Made by a program: the position numbers and the translations under genes. Positions 45,620 to 56,217 of a stretch of 64,000 nt of DNA are shown here, in pieces. The notes beneath the pieces are model-generated. The model did no database searches, was not told the DNA's origin, and saw only the letters and a program-made list of their open reading frames with translations. The stretch is from NCBI RefSeq assembly GCF_022458985.1, contig NC_061783.1, positions 16,871,913-16,935,912 on the forward strand, given 5' to 3'. The stretch's first letter is position 1. Each line of letters starts with the position of its first letter. Origin of the DNA: Mugil cephalus (lineage: Eukaryota; Chordata; Actinopteri; Mugiliformes; Mugilidae).

Positions 45620-48350
45620 TGAAAAGCTTTGACTGAGTTTTAAAAACAGTTATTTGGCTAAAATATGCAAAAGATTATGAAAAGATGCAAAATATGTATT
45701 GCAATTCAAGTTTCTTGGTCATGTTGGTCAGGCACTATCCAAAAACTGAATTTTTAATGTTCTGAATAAGCTACTTGGATGTTTTCAACTCATTCCAACA
45801 AGTTCCCTCCCAAAGGTATTAAATAAGTATGAAAGCTTCAAGTGATACTAACAAACCAAAACTTTTACCTTGTTTGTTTTAAAGGTCTCATGTATCGCCC
45901 TTAAGCGATGCTATCAACTATATTGCAGTAGGTCAGGCAGTCAGGAGGAGCCGTGTCTTTTCTCATGTGACACTGAATCAGCTGAGCTCTGCAGTCCCTG
46001 AGGCTGCTGCATTCACATTCACACGACACTGAAGGAGGAGGAACAACCCAGACAAAAGGTTTCTAAGCCTTTAAGCGTCAAGTCAAAAACATTTTCTGAT
46101 CTTGTTTAAGTACCATTTTGTTTCAGTGTGGGGCTGGCTATGTCAGTCGCCTGAATGTAAATGAATGAACACATCATCATTGACATTTTGGGTTCATCTC
46201 TTTACAAAAAAAAAAAAAAAAAAAAGCTGGAAGTACCACCAGAGGGCAGCAAAGTCGGTTGAAAAACAATAATTTGGGTAACACGTGACATGATCCCATC
46301 ACCAGCATGTGTCCTGTGAAAGGGTCAGAGTTACCTCACACCAAATCAATTAATATTCACCAGAAAATACCTTTAAAAATAATAGTAATAAGGTAGATTT
46401 ATACATTTATAATCGCCTCCAGTCCAGATTATTGCTGAATCACATTTTTAATTTCACGGAGGGATTTCTATTAAAGAAAAGACGGATTCCACTGTGTTTA
46501 ATTACCACCGTCGCTAAGCTCATTTTCTGTCTATGAAATCACCGTGAATTAATTTAATCACCGTGGGCTGGAGCCTTTACGTCCACTGCCACCATTTATT
46601 TTTCGGCAAACATCCTTAAAATTGAACTATAAATGGGGAAGTAAAGAAATGTTGTGTTATTCTCCATGCCGTATAAAACAACAACAACATGCGATACAAT
46701 AATACAAAGGGAAAGCTCAAAGGTAGATTAAAATCATAGAAAAATACTTTGTAGTGATTTAATACCATAATTGTGTATGAGGATAGAAGAGATATATTTA
46801 GACAGAACATTTATGTGAGAAAAAAAAAACACAGGAAGTAAATGTTCAATGGAAAAAAAGGGTCAAATAAACGTGAAGCTTCTTCCTACTCCTTTTCAAA
46901 CGTGTTAGGTAAAAATTATTCAAATGTTGCTTTGTCTTTTGGATTATATGTTTGAAATAAAGCAGATGAATCCGATTAGTATATTTATACTCACATAATC
47001 AAAAAGAAATACCTTAAAACCAATGCCTGACTTCATAAATTTAACAGGAAACTCAATAAAAGTCAAAGGGCCCAATTTAGTAAACCAATTCAGTTCTCAG
47101 GTTTCCCTCTTTTAAATCTTTCGATCCGAATGTCTCCCTTTTTACTGATAAATATACTTTCTAAATTCACACAAAAGAGACTCTTTCTTAAATTTTTTCA
47201 CTGACATTCTTTCAGCACAACACAACCTCTTTGTGTTGCCGTGCTTCCATTGCATTGGGGAAAAAAGGGAAATTTTATGCTAAAAGGACTACAACTATGG
47301 AAGACACCCACTTCCTGATCAGTTTAGCTCAGAAAAAAACACTTCCAAAGAAACTTCTGGAGACAACTTTATCCACTTACATTGAGACATTGATAGAAAC
47401 AATGATTAAGGCAAGAAAAAAAAAGCTAATCAAATAATTTTTCTCTCTTAAGTGTAACGCCAAGTTCTGGAAACTTCCGCGCTGCCCCCTCGCCACCTGA
47501 GGCTAGGTCTGAGCGCTACAGGCCGCTTGTTTGTCCTCGTCGCAGTTGTCATGCATCGCCCTGCATCCTTGACCTTCAAGACTGACGGCCCAATCCCTCC
47601 GAAGCCCTTCTCACGCTCCACGGACCCTCCTCGCAAATGGAGTCATAGCTCACGTCTTATGAGCTCTGACAAGTGAAACTGCTCCGGTGCGCTCGTCCAT
47701 CCGTCTCCGCAGATTACTGTATGACTGACTTGCAAATCAAAGCCGCCTATTTTACGGCCGGAGTGCCGAGGAGAACTTGGGTTTTTTTTAATACGGCGCT
47801 GGACTCGGAAGGTCTCGCCTGCATTCACACACACACACAAATAAAAAACGAGCATAAAGTTTCTGCTGAGTAAAGAAGGAAGAAAAACAAAACAAAAAAA
47901 CCCACAGTGACTGAGTGTGATGTATCCCCCAAATGTTCCCTCTCACTTCCTAGCAGCCAGGCTCATAAGTTAGGCAGGAAAATACACTGGACAACTGTCT
48001 CATCTCTTTAGAGGAGTCAGGAGAAACTTGCCAAAAAGCATCCCACAAGCCCCCACAGGGAATTTGGCACAAAGGGCCTGGTTATATTTCACCGTAGGAC
48101 GGCCTTTTTGTGTGCGTGAACCGGCCGACACTGAGGCTGTGTCTGCTGCTCCTCGTCCAACCTGTCCGTCCCCTAAGCTGACAAGCAGGTCTTATTTAGG
48201 GAGAAAAAGTCCACTGGAAAGAGCAGTGGAGTGGAGGGGACGGGGGCGGACGGACGGGGAGGGAGGGTGATGGATTTCTGTGTGTACATGCACAAGTTAA
48301 CACATGGTCCAAACGAGAGCTCGCGCACAACACATTTCTCACACTGGAGT
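45620..48350. other. Intergenic, upstream of aard
   Basis: No gene recognised in about 2.7 kb. A pure A run lies at 46206-46225. The block 47455-47760 is GC-balanced and non-repetitive, which would suit a regulatory element, but no family can be named. A CA run occurs at 47826-47840. Confidence 0.4.
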
Positions 48351-48352
48351 TG

Positions 48353-48482
48353 TGTGGGGTGGGGGGGTGGGGGGGGGGGTTTGGGGGGTGGGGGGGGGGG
48401 GGGGTGGGGGGAGGATTTGCGGAGATAAAGAGAAAAGGGGGGGGAGGGTGTGGCGGTGGTGGCGGCGGCGGTGGTTGGAGGA
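48353..48482 (+). repeat. G-run block (G-quadruplex candidate) upstream of aard
   Basis: From 48355 to 48413 the plus strand is almost only G, in runs of 5 to 15 broken by single or triple T. It is followed by GGGGGGGAGGG and (GGT/GGC)n to about 48480. It lies about 360-490 nt before the aard start codon. Assembly of such a tract is error-prone, so run lengths may not be exact. Confidence 0.85.
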
Positions 48483-48839
48483 GCCTTTTCAGTTCTTTTT
48501 TGGAGGCAACAATAGTCTTTGTCCGAGATCTTAGACCATTCTTATTAGGGTTACGGAAAGGAGGAGGAGGAGGAGGAGGAGTAGGGAGGTGGGCATGCGG
48601 GCGGAGGGTGTTTCTCCATAGTAACAATGACAAAACAAGCCAGTTCAACACCAGGCAGCCAAAGGAGTGATTGGAGCCGCAGAGGAGAAGTCCCGTTCAC
48701 ACGAGAGGGAGACAGGTTCGCTGTTTTGAAGATAAAAAAAACAAAAAAAAAATAGAGAGGATTTCAAAACTTTTATGACAAACTGTGCTGGGAGGCACAC
48801 GCTCAGACCTGCCCTCACATCTGACCCTCACCTCCCAGC

Positions 48840-49296
48840 ATGGACCGGGACAGCCACACCGAGGACACTTTGTCGACCATGGTTCTGGAGAACATAAAGA
48901 ACAAGCTGATCGACGCCTTCAGGGCCGCAGGAGAGTCCAGGGAGGATCCCCAGCCCTCGGGATCCAGCGTCAGGCCGGTCAGCGTCGGCCGGAGTCACCA
49001 AGCGAACGAAGAGCTGCGGCGGGCGCAGATAGACGGGGCGATAACCTGGCTCCGGTCTGAACTGGTAAGATCTTCCCTTGAAATATCTGACCGTAGATGA
49101 CGTGAGAAAGTTTAGGAGAGTACGTCCGATTTGTTAAAGCCCAGTCGTGACACTTCTTTTTGATCTCTTGCAGCTAGAAATGCGCTCCCAGGACCTCCAG
49201 CTGGCTCAGACGCTACTGGGGCTCAACTCAGAGATCCAAAGACTGCGGAGGGAGAGTTTTGGAGCTGTGGAAGTGGAGGGGGACGACCAGCACTAA
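48840..49296 (+). CDS. aard: AARD-like small protein (alanine and arginine rich domain containing)
   Basis: Two exons, 48840-49064 and 49174-49296, join in phase 0 to 115 residues (human AARD about 155). The function of the family is poorly known. The match is carried by one helical leucine-rich segment at residues 69-98, ITWLRSEL|LEMRSQDLQL then AQTLLGLNSEIQRLR. It fits the human order of LRAELVEMHFQNHQLARTLLDLN closely. It is followed by a short acidic end, VEVEGDDQH. The position between rad21 and slc30a8, in the same orientation as in human 8q24.11, supports the call. The N-terminus is not clearly conserved and the start is the first in-frame ATG, just after 'CCTCCCAGC'. AATAAA at 49608-49613 is the likely poly(A) signal. 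Confidence 0.85.
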
Positions 49297-50431
49297 CCCC
49301 CCTGTCAACATCCCATCAGACCTTCACCTTTTCTCTGGGGAGGAACTTGTGGAGTAAAACGTTGGAAGGACCCTTTTAATCGAATCCATAGTGGACAAAG
49401 AAACGATACAACCAATGAAGTTGGATGCATTGTAATAAAAAAAAAGACACCTGTTGCATGTGATGGACTGAATATGTTTGTGATGCTTGCGTACTTTTTT
49501 TTTTTTTTATTGTTAAAGATATTTTGCACTTATGCGGAGCCGTGCTAAAGAAAGTTTGTTTCTTTGATGGATTAGGAAACAACTAAACTATATGAATGTA
49601 AAGACGAAATAAAATGTGCAACTTGCGTTGTTTTTGTTCCTTTATTGAGCTGGCATGCCGCACCGCTTCTGGTGCAGCACCTGTTTTTAAATTTCAGTTC
49701 AGGCATTCCTCACTTATTCATTTCACACATTCTTTCTATACAAGCATTTGTTTGCAAGTTTGTCTGCAGTGACACGTACAGTAAGTTGACTACTCATATC
49801 GGACTCTAAGAAGCATTTTTACTAAATGTATTTAAAGCTACACAGTTTCCCAAACAAGTAAGATCGGAAAATGCCTGCCGGCCACACTGATATTTGTCTA
49901 CTCGTCAATCAACGACGGTGATTTAGGTCGACGTTTATTGCAGGACTTATACAGTCCTCTGTCACACACGTTTATGTACACAGGCTTAAAGAAACAGCTT
50001 AACATTTTCAGAAAATCTAAACCGGCCGTGTCTACGCCTTAAACATTTTAATAGGCTAATGAGTTTAAAAAAACGGTGCTACAGCCTGAGGTAAATTAGC
50101 TTAGCTTTGCATAAATTCAAAATGAGACGGGTGCAGCAAAAAAAAAAAAAAATACTCCAGAAAGCAGTTCTAAATCTTACACTTTGACTTTTAGTTTAGT
50201 TTTGAGATTAATGTAAAACACATGCTAGCTACTCCCTCTGTTTCCAGATGCTAAACGAAGTTAGCTAGCTGTTGCTAACAAGCTAGCGAATGAGGCCTTT
50301 CTCTGAAAATGTCAAGCTATTCCTTTTTAAATTCATAGCATTTTTTTTCTCTAAATGCCAGTGTTTTTCATTTAACATGTCATATTTTTAAGGAAAGTTT
50401 CTTTTTAAGATTCATTAATGGTGAGACATCA
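49297..50431. other. 3' ends of aard (+) and the convergent small gene (-)
   Basis: aard probably ends at AATAAA 49608-49613. Minus-strand AATAAA candidates at 49934-49939 and 49637-49642 could end the opposing gene. A repeat-like block with repeated GCTAGC/TTAGCTAGCT words lies at 50220-50300. No other gene is seen. Confidence 0.45.
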
Positions 50432-53175
50432 TTAGGGCACAGAGCTTCTCCTGTAGAAGGCCCTCCTCGGTAAAGCCCTAGTGCATCGGGGTCGAGGGGT
50501 CTTCAGGCAGGAAGTGGACAAACCCACTTCCCCTGAGCTGGAGTAGACGCTGCCGCTTCCTCGTTCGCTGTCAGAGTCCCAGCAGCTTCCCTCCTCTTCC
50601 TCCTCATCTGTGTCTTCTTGCTCCTCCTCTGACAGCTCCTGCTTCAGCTCCTGGATGCCGGAGTGAAGCTCCATCAGCTGCCGGATCAAGGCCTGGTCCT
50701 GGGAGCGCATCTCCATCTGCACACAGACGGCAATAAGAAACTCAACTTTCTTCCCCTTTTTGCGGCCCAAAAAAAAAGAAAAAAAGAAAAAAAAAAGGCT
50801 CCATCCTGAGCAGGTTTTGCTCAGCTTGAAACCGAAGCCGTTTTAATTTGAGCTTTGCCTTCTTTCAAATGCAAATGCATCTTTTTTTGCTTTTCTCTTT
50901 TTATGAGCGGCTGTCTAATTGCCGGCATTGTAGAAAAAAAGATTTTCAGAATTCCGCCAACTTCAGAGTCCAAGTCTGTCCTAAGGGCTGAGGAATGTCC
51001 CAAACAAAAAAACCTTCTGGGCCGATCTGAATTTCTTTTCTCTGTTAATTACAGCAGCAGATCGAGGCTGGGAGGGATGGGGGGAGTCGGCCTGGAAGAT
51101 GCCGGTTTTATTGCCTTTGTCAACACTTGGAGGATTGAGAGACGAGGCACGGACGTCTGGTTTGGAGCAGGAGGCTCCAGCTCATTATTTTTATTTATTT
51201 ATTTATTTATTTATATGCTGTGAATGTGTGAATGCTTCTGTCTGCACTATTTTTTTTAGTTCCTCCAGCGAGTGGGCTGAAGAATATCGAGAGGATTTGT
51301 GTGAATAATAAAACACCATTCAACTTAGTTTTTTATACAGATTCCCTGTCGTATTTCTGTGCAACAAAAATAGAATAAAATAAATGTTTAGAAGTGATAC
51401 AAACCTCAATGGACGTATGTGAAGAGTAAAGAGCTCAGTATGATTTTTAACCTTTATTTAGTTTTTATTCTTATATTGGAAAAATTATAAATTTTACTTA
51501 AAGATTTTCTTCTCTGATAAGGACAGAAAGTTTCTTTTTTTTATCAATTTCTTTCCTTGTACAAGTGAATAACATTTTATTTATTTTATTATTGAAAAAA
51601 TTGGTAGAACAGATACACTTGAGCTTAAAAAAAGGAGTAAATAAAACAAAATAGATGAAATAATAGATTAATTAAAAAGATTTTGTGCTCAGAAAACTGT
51701 AATATTTACACTGGGCAAACCCAATTTACATATGTGTACAATAATCATCAAAAGCAACTAAACCAAAAGCCTCTCCATCCACCATAAGTTGCGTTATATA
51801 GGTATAGTGTAGCTACATAACCACAACAACCATGGATCAACATGTGTGTGTCGATATTAATAAGCCCACACGGATGAGGAAACTAAAGTCCACCAAAAAC
51901 TTTGTCTGCTAATGATCGGTCTGGACAGCTGCCTTAAAGTAACAGATCGTAGAAAAAAAAAAAAAAAAGGGCGAATCAAACCAGGAAATCTCTGTTTTAA
52001 CTGGCTGGTCTGCTCAGGACGCTCGGTTACCATGACGAACTGCCTTGGTGACTGCACTAAGTGCCAAGTGATATATTAGGCCGTGACAATGAGCCCAGCA
52101 GACACATGTACATGCTTGGACAAAACAACAAAAAAAAAAAAGCACACACACACACAGCTTCTTTGCTTAGGGACAATGGTTTTAAAGAGGGGAGTGACAC
52201 TGAAACAACATGACTTACACCTTAGGAACAAAAGGGCAATAACGTCCACATGGAAACATTCGGACTGACCCAGGAGGTCGCTCTGTTGTTGGCGCGTCAA
52301 ATGACTCGACCTTTAGCATAGCACAGACGACGAGATGCTTTTATACTCAGTGGAATGCACGACAACTGTGGGAGGACCACACAGACGGATTTGCAGATCT
52401 AGCACAAGTGTTTGGACAATTGTTTCGGCTGGGGTGCACGTTTTAAACTCACACTTCTACTCTGGGCTACACGAATTATCAGACAGTAGCTCAAAAAAAG
52501 CAGGCAAAAGTAGGAAAAGTTACCACTTTTATTGAGGGACAGGCTAATTCAAATTAGCCACCACAAGCTAGTAGCTGGAAAGGAGTTTTTTTTATTATTA
52601 TTATTATTTTGAAGCTAATTTGAATGCATACGATTATGATTAAGTTTATAATGTCTCTCTTCATCAAGCTGCAGCTTTATCGTATCATAGTTTTGGGAAA
52701 ATCACATTTTTTGGAATAACTTTGGTTCATTTAACTTCAAAATAACTGCGTGGTTTGGATATTTTAGAATTTATTCACATGTTTTAGAAGTAAAAAAAAT
52801 TCAAAGCCACAGCTACAGATGCTAGATAACATGTGCAATCGCCCGTAGGAGCACAAAGTAGTATAAAGTTAATTGCTCTTAGGTCAGATTTTCACTTCCT
52901 CTGCGGTGCAGTGGCTCGCACTTTCATTTCAGCCTTACCAGCTCCTTCCGCAGCCAGGCCAGTGCGCTCTCTATGTCCAGTTTGCCGCCTTCCTCTCCAG
53001 CTGTGCGTCCGTCTCCGAGGTCCCTGCACGCGCTCTGCTCCGCGGGTTTAAAGTCGTCGAAGGTGGAGGCCTTGCAGGAGAAGTCCCGCAGTCTGGTCAG
53101 GACCACCTCCATCATGTTAGCTCGGTTTCCTCTCCACTCCGCGCGGCGCTGCTCTCGGCTGTGGTGCAGCTGCAT
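50432..53175 (-). CDS. AARD/FAM167/FAM89-type leucine-rich small protein, possible inverted paralogue of aard
   Basis: Two exons, 53175-52939 and 50716-50432, join in phase 0 to 173 residues. Residues 72-105 read LAWLRKEL|MEMRSQDQALIRQ then LMELHSGIQELKQE. This is very like the helical segment of the neighbouring aard gene, and the intron falls at exactly the same place (after LRKEL/LRSEL). Then comes an acidic run EEEQEDTDEEEEEG, a Ser-rich part SDSERGSGSVYSSSGE and a basic end FYRRSSVP. FAM89, LURAP1 and FAM167 proteins share the same general layout. I cannot assign an orthologue or a function. The start is the first in-frame ATG of exon 1 (MQLHHSRE). It is convergent with aard, with a 2.2 kb intron. 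Confidence 0.75.
50717..52938. other. Intron of the small minus-strand gene
   Basis: No second gene seen. It contains an octamer-type ATGCAAAT at 50869-50876 in non-repetitive sequence (50820-51170), an (ATTT)n run at 51187-51215, and A runs at 51953-51968 and 52130-52141. 50820-51170 is the best candidate for a conserved element, by appearance only. Confidence 0.35.
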
Positions 53176-53269
53176 ACAGCCTCGTCTGGTCCCCCCCTCC
53201 GTCTCTCCCGTTATCAGAGCCCCGTCTGAGGACTTTATGAGGAACTGACTCTTTCTCTTCTTTCACTGA

Positions 53270-53555
53270 CACACTATTATCCCCCCCCCCTCCTCACCCC
53301 ACACACACACACACTTTGTTTTCTCCCTTTTCACGCTGCGAGCCTCTCAAACATTACACCACCCCCCCACCAACTCCTTGGCGAAGTTAACTGGCGTCAC
53401 CAGACTGGTGAATGTGATGGAGCTGGTGTGACGTCAGTACATTGTCCAGACACCTGACCTGGAGTTGTTTACCACTTTTGGGGACTTATCAGACACACAC
53501 ACATGCAGAGATCATGAGGATGAAGAGGAGGAGGAGGAGGAGGAGGAGGCCTGCG
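53270..53555. promoter_or_regulatory. Low-complexity upstream region of the small minus-strand gene
   Basis: Immediately upstream of its start are C runs (53281-53290, 53361-53370), a CA microsatellite (53300-53313) and a (GAG)n tract (53524-53550). The promoter presumably lies between 53180 and 53500, but no core element is clear. Confidence 0.35.
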
Positions 53556-54174
53556 GTTGCCATGGCGTCAACACTTGTGTATCTTTGAAAATACTCGGGC
53601 TTTCGTGAGCTCTCCTCTCCTCCTCTGTTGTTCTGCCTTTAAAAAGAAAATGGGGCGAGGACAGAGTGTGTGTACACACAAACAGGCAGAGCTCTCATGG
53701 ACTCGTCGAGTGGCCCCCGATTCAGGATCAGGACCCGAAGAACAGTGTGAACAGCCATGTGTAACTAACCCTCCTCGTGCCATTTTCGCCTCACTCCGCA
53801 GCCCCTAGCAACCTGCTGCTCATCTATTCAAAAAAAAAAAAAACCCAAACCCAACGCAACCCAGCTTTCCACGGACCAAAATAGCCCCCGCGCACTATTT
53901 TTAGAGTCGAACTGGCTCCGAGTTTAGATCTATTCAGGAAAACAAGCGTCATCGCGCTGAAAGGGAATAAAAGAAAGCAGCCCCCGGTTGAAGTGAAGTC
54001 GTGTTCTCGTCTCGCGTTCTCAACGCTGCTTTCAGGCTGAGCGAAGGGGGCTGGTCTAAGTGATACGTTAAAGCACACGACACACACACACACACACACA
54101 CGGCTGCAAATACATTTATGCAAAACAAAACCCGTTTATTTTCTGTGACTGGTGCAAAGTTTGCTCTGTCTGTG

Positions 54175-54460
54175 AGTGAGATTGTTTGTCAAAGCGTCTC
54201 ATCTTGGGGTTGCTGGAACTTATCCCATCTGTCTTCAGGCGAGAGGCGGGTGGGGTTCACCCTGGACAGGTCGCCAGCCTATCACAGAGCTAAACACACG
54301 GAGACAAACAACCATTCACACTCACACCTAAGGTGTGATTTAGAATCAGTGATTAACATATCGAGTGTGGGAAGAAACTGAAGTACCAGCAGAAAAGAGA
54401 CTCGAACCCCGACCTTGTCGCTGGGAGGCATCACTGCTAACTGATGCAAAGCATTTAACC
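54175..54460 (+). repeat. Common fish interspersed repeat
   Basis: Words in order: 'GGGGTTCACCCTGGACAGGT', 'CGCCAGCCTATCACAGAGC', 'ACAACCATTCACACTCACAC', 'GTGTGGGAAGAAACTGAAGT', 'CTCGAACCCCGACCTTGTCG', 'CTGGGAGGCATCACTGCTAA'. This is a very abundant teleost repeat that I know by pattern; its class is uncertain. The copy is about 80-85 percent intact by eye. Confidence 0.6.
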
Positions 54461-54469
54461 AAATTTTGT

Positions 54470-54900
54470 TTAGCATATATATCTGTTTTGTGTTTTTTTG
54501 TGTGATGGATCTTGCGTTTATGCTGTGTAATGCATACATTGACAACAAAGACTTTTCTGATTTGTACTCGAGCGCTTACTTAGATACATATTTTGTACTT
54601 TTCTTCCAAGTTTTCCATGTTTTTGCACAGTTTCACTTCTTCTCAGCTTTGGAACTTCCTGCACCACCATCATGTTAATATTAACGCACTAATACAATGA
54701 TGCAGACCACAACAAACAACTATGATTCATTCATTTTGTACAGAATATACATATATATTTACTAATGTCCCTATTTCTTGCTTGTTCATATGCTAATTTT
54801 GTACATTTTTTGCTTATACTTTTCTTTTTTTTACTTGTGGTTCTCTTAGTTAGTGTCACCCAGTTCCCAATTTCCCTTGTGGATTAATAACGTATTTTCA
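54470..54900 (+). repeat. LINE-derived AT-rich sequence with 3' tail
   Basis: T-rich sequence with repeated 'TTTTGTACTTTTCTT', 'ATTTTGTACATTTTTTGC' words ends in 'CAATTTCCCTTGTGGATTAA'. This resembles the 3' UTR and terminus of fish L2/Rex-type LINEs. There is no intact ORF. Confidence 0.4.
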
Positions 54901-56217
54901 CTAGTGAACCTAATAAACTGAGAATATATCCAGTTTGTACTCGAGCAAAATACTTGTTCCACTGACTGTCATTGTTGAAGGTAATTAATAAAATCTCAAA
55001 CTGCGTGTGTCTGAAGAGGGTGGGTGAATATTAACCATCTGCGAGAGGAATCACATTGATCCCAGGATTCACACAAATGAAATTTAAACAAATCGAGAAG
55101 TGATGGGAAACGAGCACAAGTTGCAGACACCTTTGTGGAAGTTTGCCGGTCATTATCATGTAAAGAGCCAGCACACATAGTGCTGCAAATTCTCCTCCAA
55201 ACTATCCCCCCTAAAAAAAATCTGATTAATATGAAAAAGAAGAAATTACATTCATGATTACCTCGGTTTCTACTGCATCTCGTAGGTTGAGGATGAGGAT
55301 GTCAGGCCTCCTGGTCTCCCTTCCTCACTCTTCTGTCAAATACTTAACCAGGTTTTGATCTTGTGGCTCATTGTCGCCACCTTGTGATGCATCTTGGACC
55401 CAAATTTCAGAAACAGCAAACTAAGGCAGGAGGAATTACATAATGGTAATATAATACAATAATTATTGCGACAGCATCCTCCTAGAGAGTCCAATAAATT
55501 CATATTTGTTCAGGAGGTATGAATCAATTTGAAAAATAATAGGAACAATTAAAAGAATGCAGGAGAGGATTAGTTAAGGGGAGATGAGTGGAGGTTAATC
55601 TAGTGGATTTAGAAACAAACGGCCTTTTGATGATTCACGATGCCACTGGTCGCACGGCACCTCCAGTTTGATTGTGTAACCGCGAGACGCCGGCTGGTTA
55701 AATGAGGTGGGCGGGTTCAGATGAGCTCAGCTGTGGCTTGGGGGAACAATTAGCTAACGGTGACTTTGTGCTGAGAAAACAAACAAAAAAAAAAAAAAAA
55801 ATTAAGTCAAAGTAAGTACATGACGGGCGCGTATGTTTACATTTAGACTTGTATGTCTGTTTGACATGGAAGTGTCCGAGGACCCCCCTCCGGGCGGCTG
55901 TTCATTTGCACACGGTGCAGACAGAACAGAGTTAGTCACAAGGCGGCATCAAGTATTTCACTTGCGTTCTGGGTGTTTGAGAGGATGTTGAGACACTTTC
56001 CACAGAGGAGCTGAGAAGAAGCCAGAAAGAAACAGGAAACAGATTTTAAGCCTGTCGAATGAGGACTTGCCCGCACTTTCCTATAAATTACTTTTTTTAA
56101 ATAGGCTATACTATATATATATATTCTTGATAGTTTATTTTATTTATTTTTTATTTAAAATATTTTTTGATTGTTTGTTCCGGGACTATTTAGTTGAGGC
56201 TGATTAAGACATCAGTC
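54900..56217. other. Intergenic, upstream of slc30a8
   Basis: No gene recognised. The slc30a8 promoter and 5' UTR should fall in the last few hundred bases. There is a TATATATATAT run at 56112-56122, about 100 nt before the start codon, which is not necessarily a TATA box. A pure A run lies at 55786-55801. Confidence 0.4.

Noticed and set aside
47231-47437. 68-codon plus-strand frame with basic end, upstream of aard
   Set aside because: No recognisable family, AT-rich surroundings, no splice or promoter support.
48196-48670. Open frames of 151 (-) and 106 (+) codons over the G-run block
   Set aside because: Poly-Pro or poly-Gly translations of homopolymer runs; no homology or splice support.
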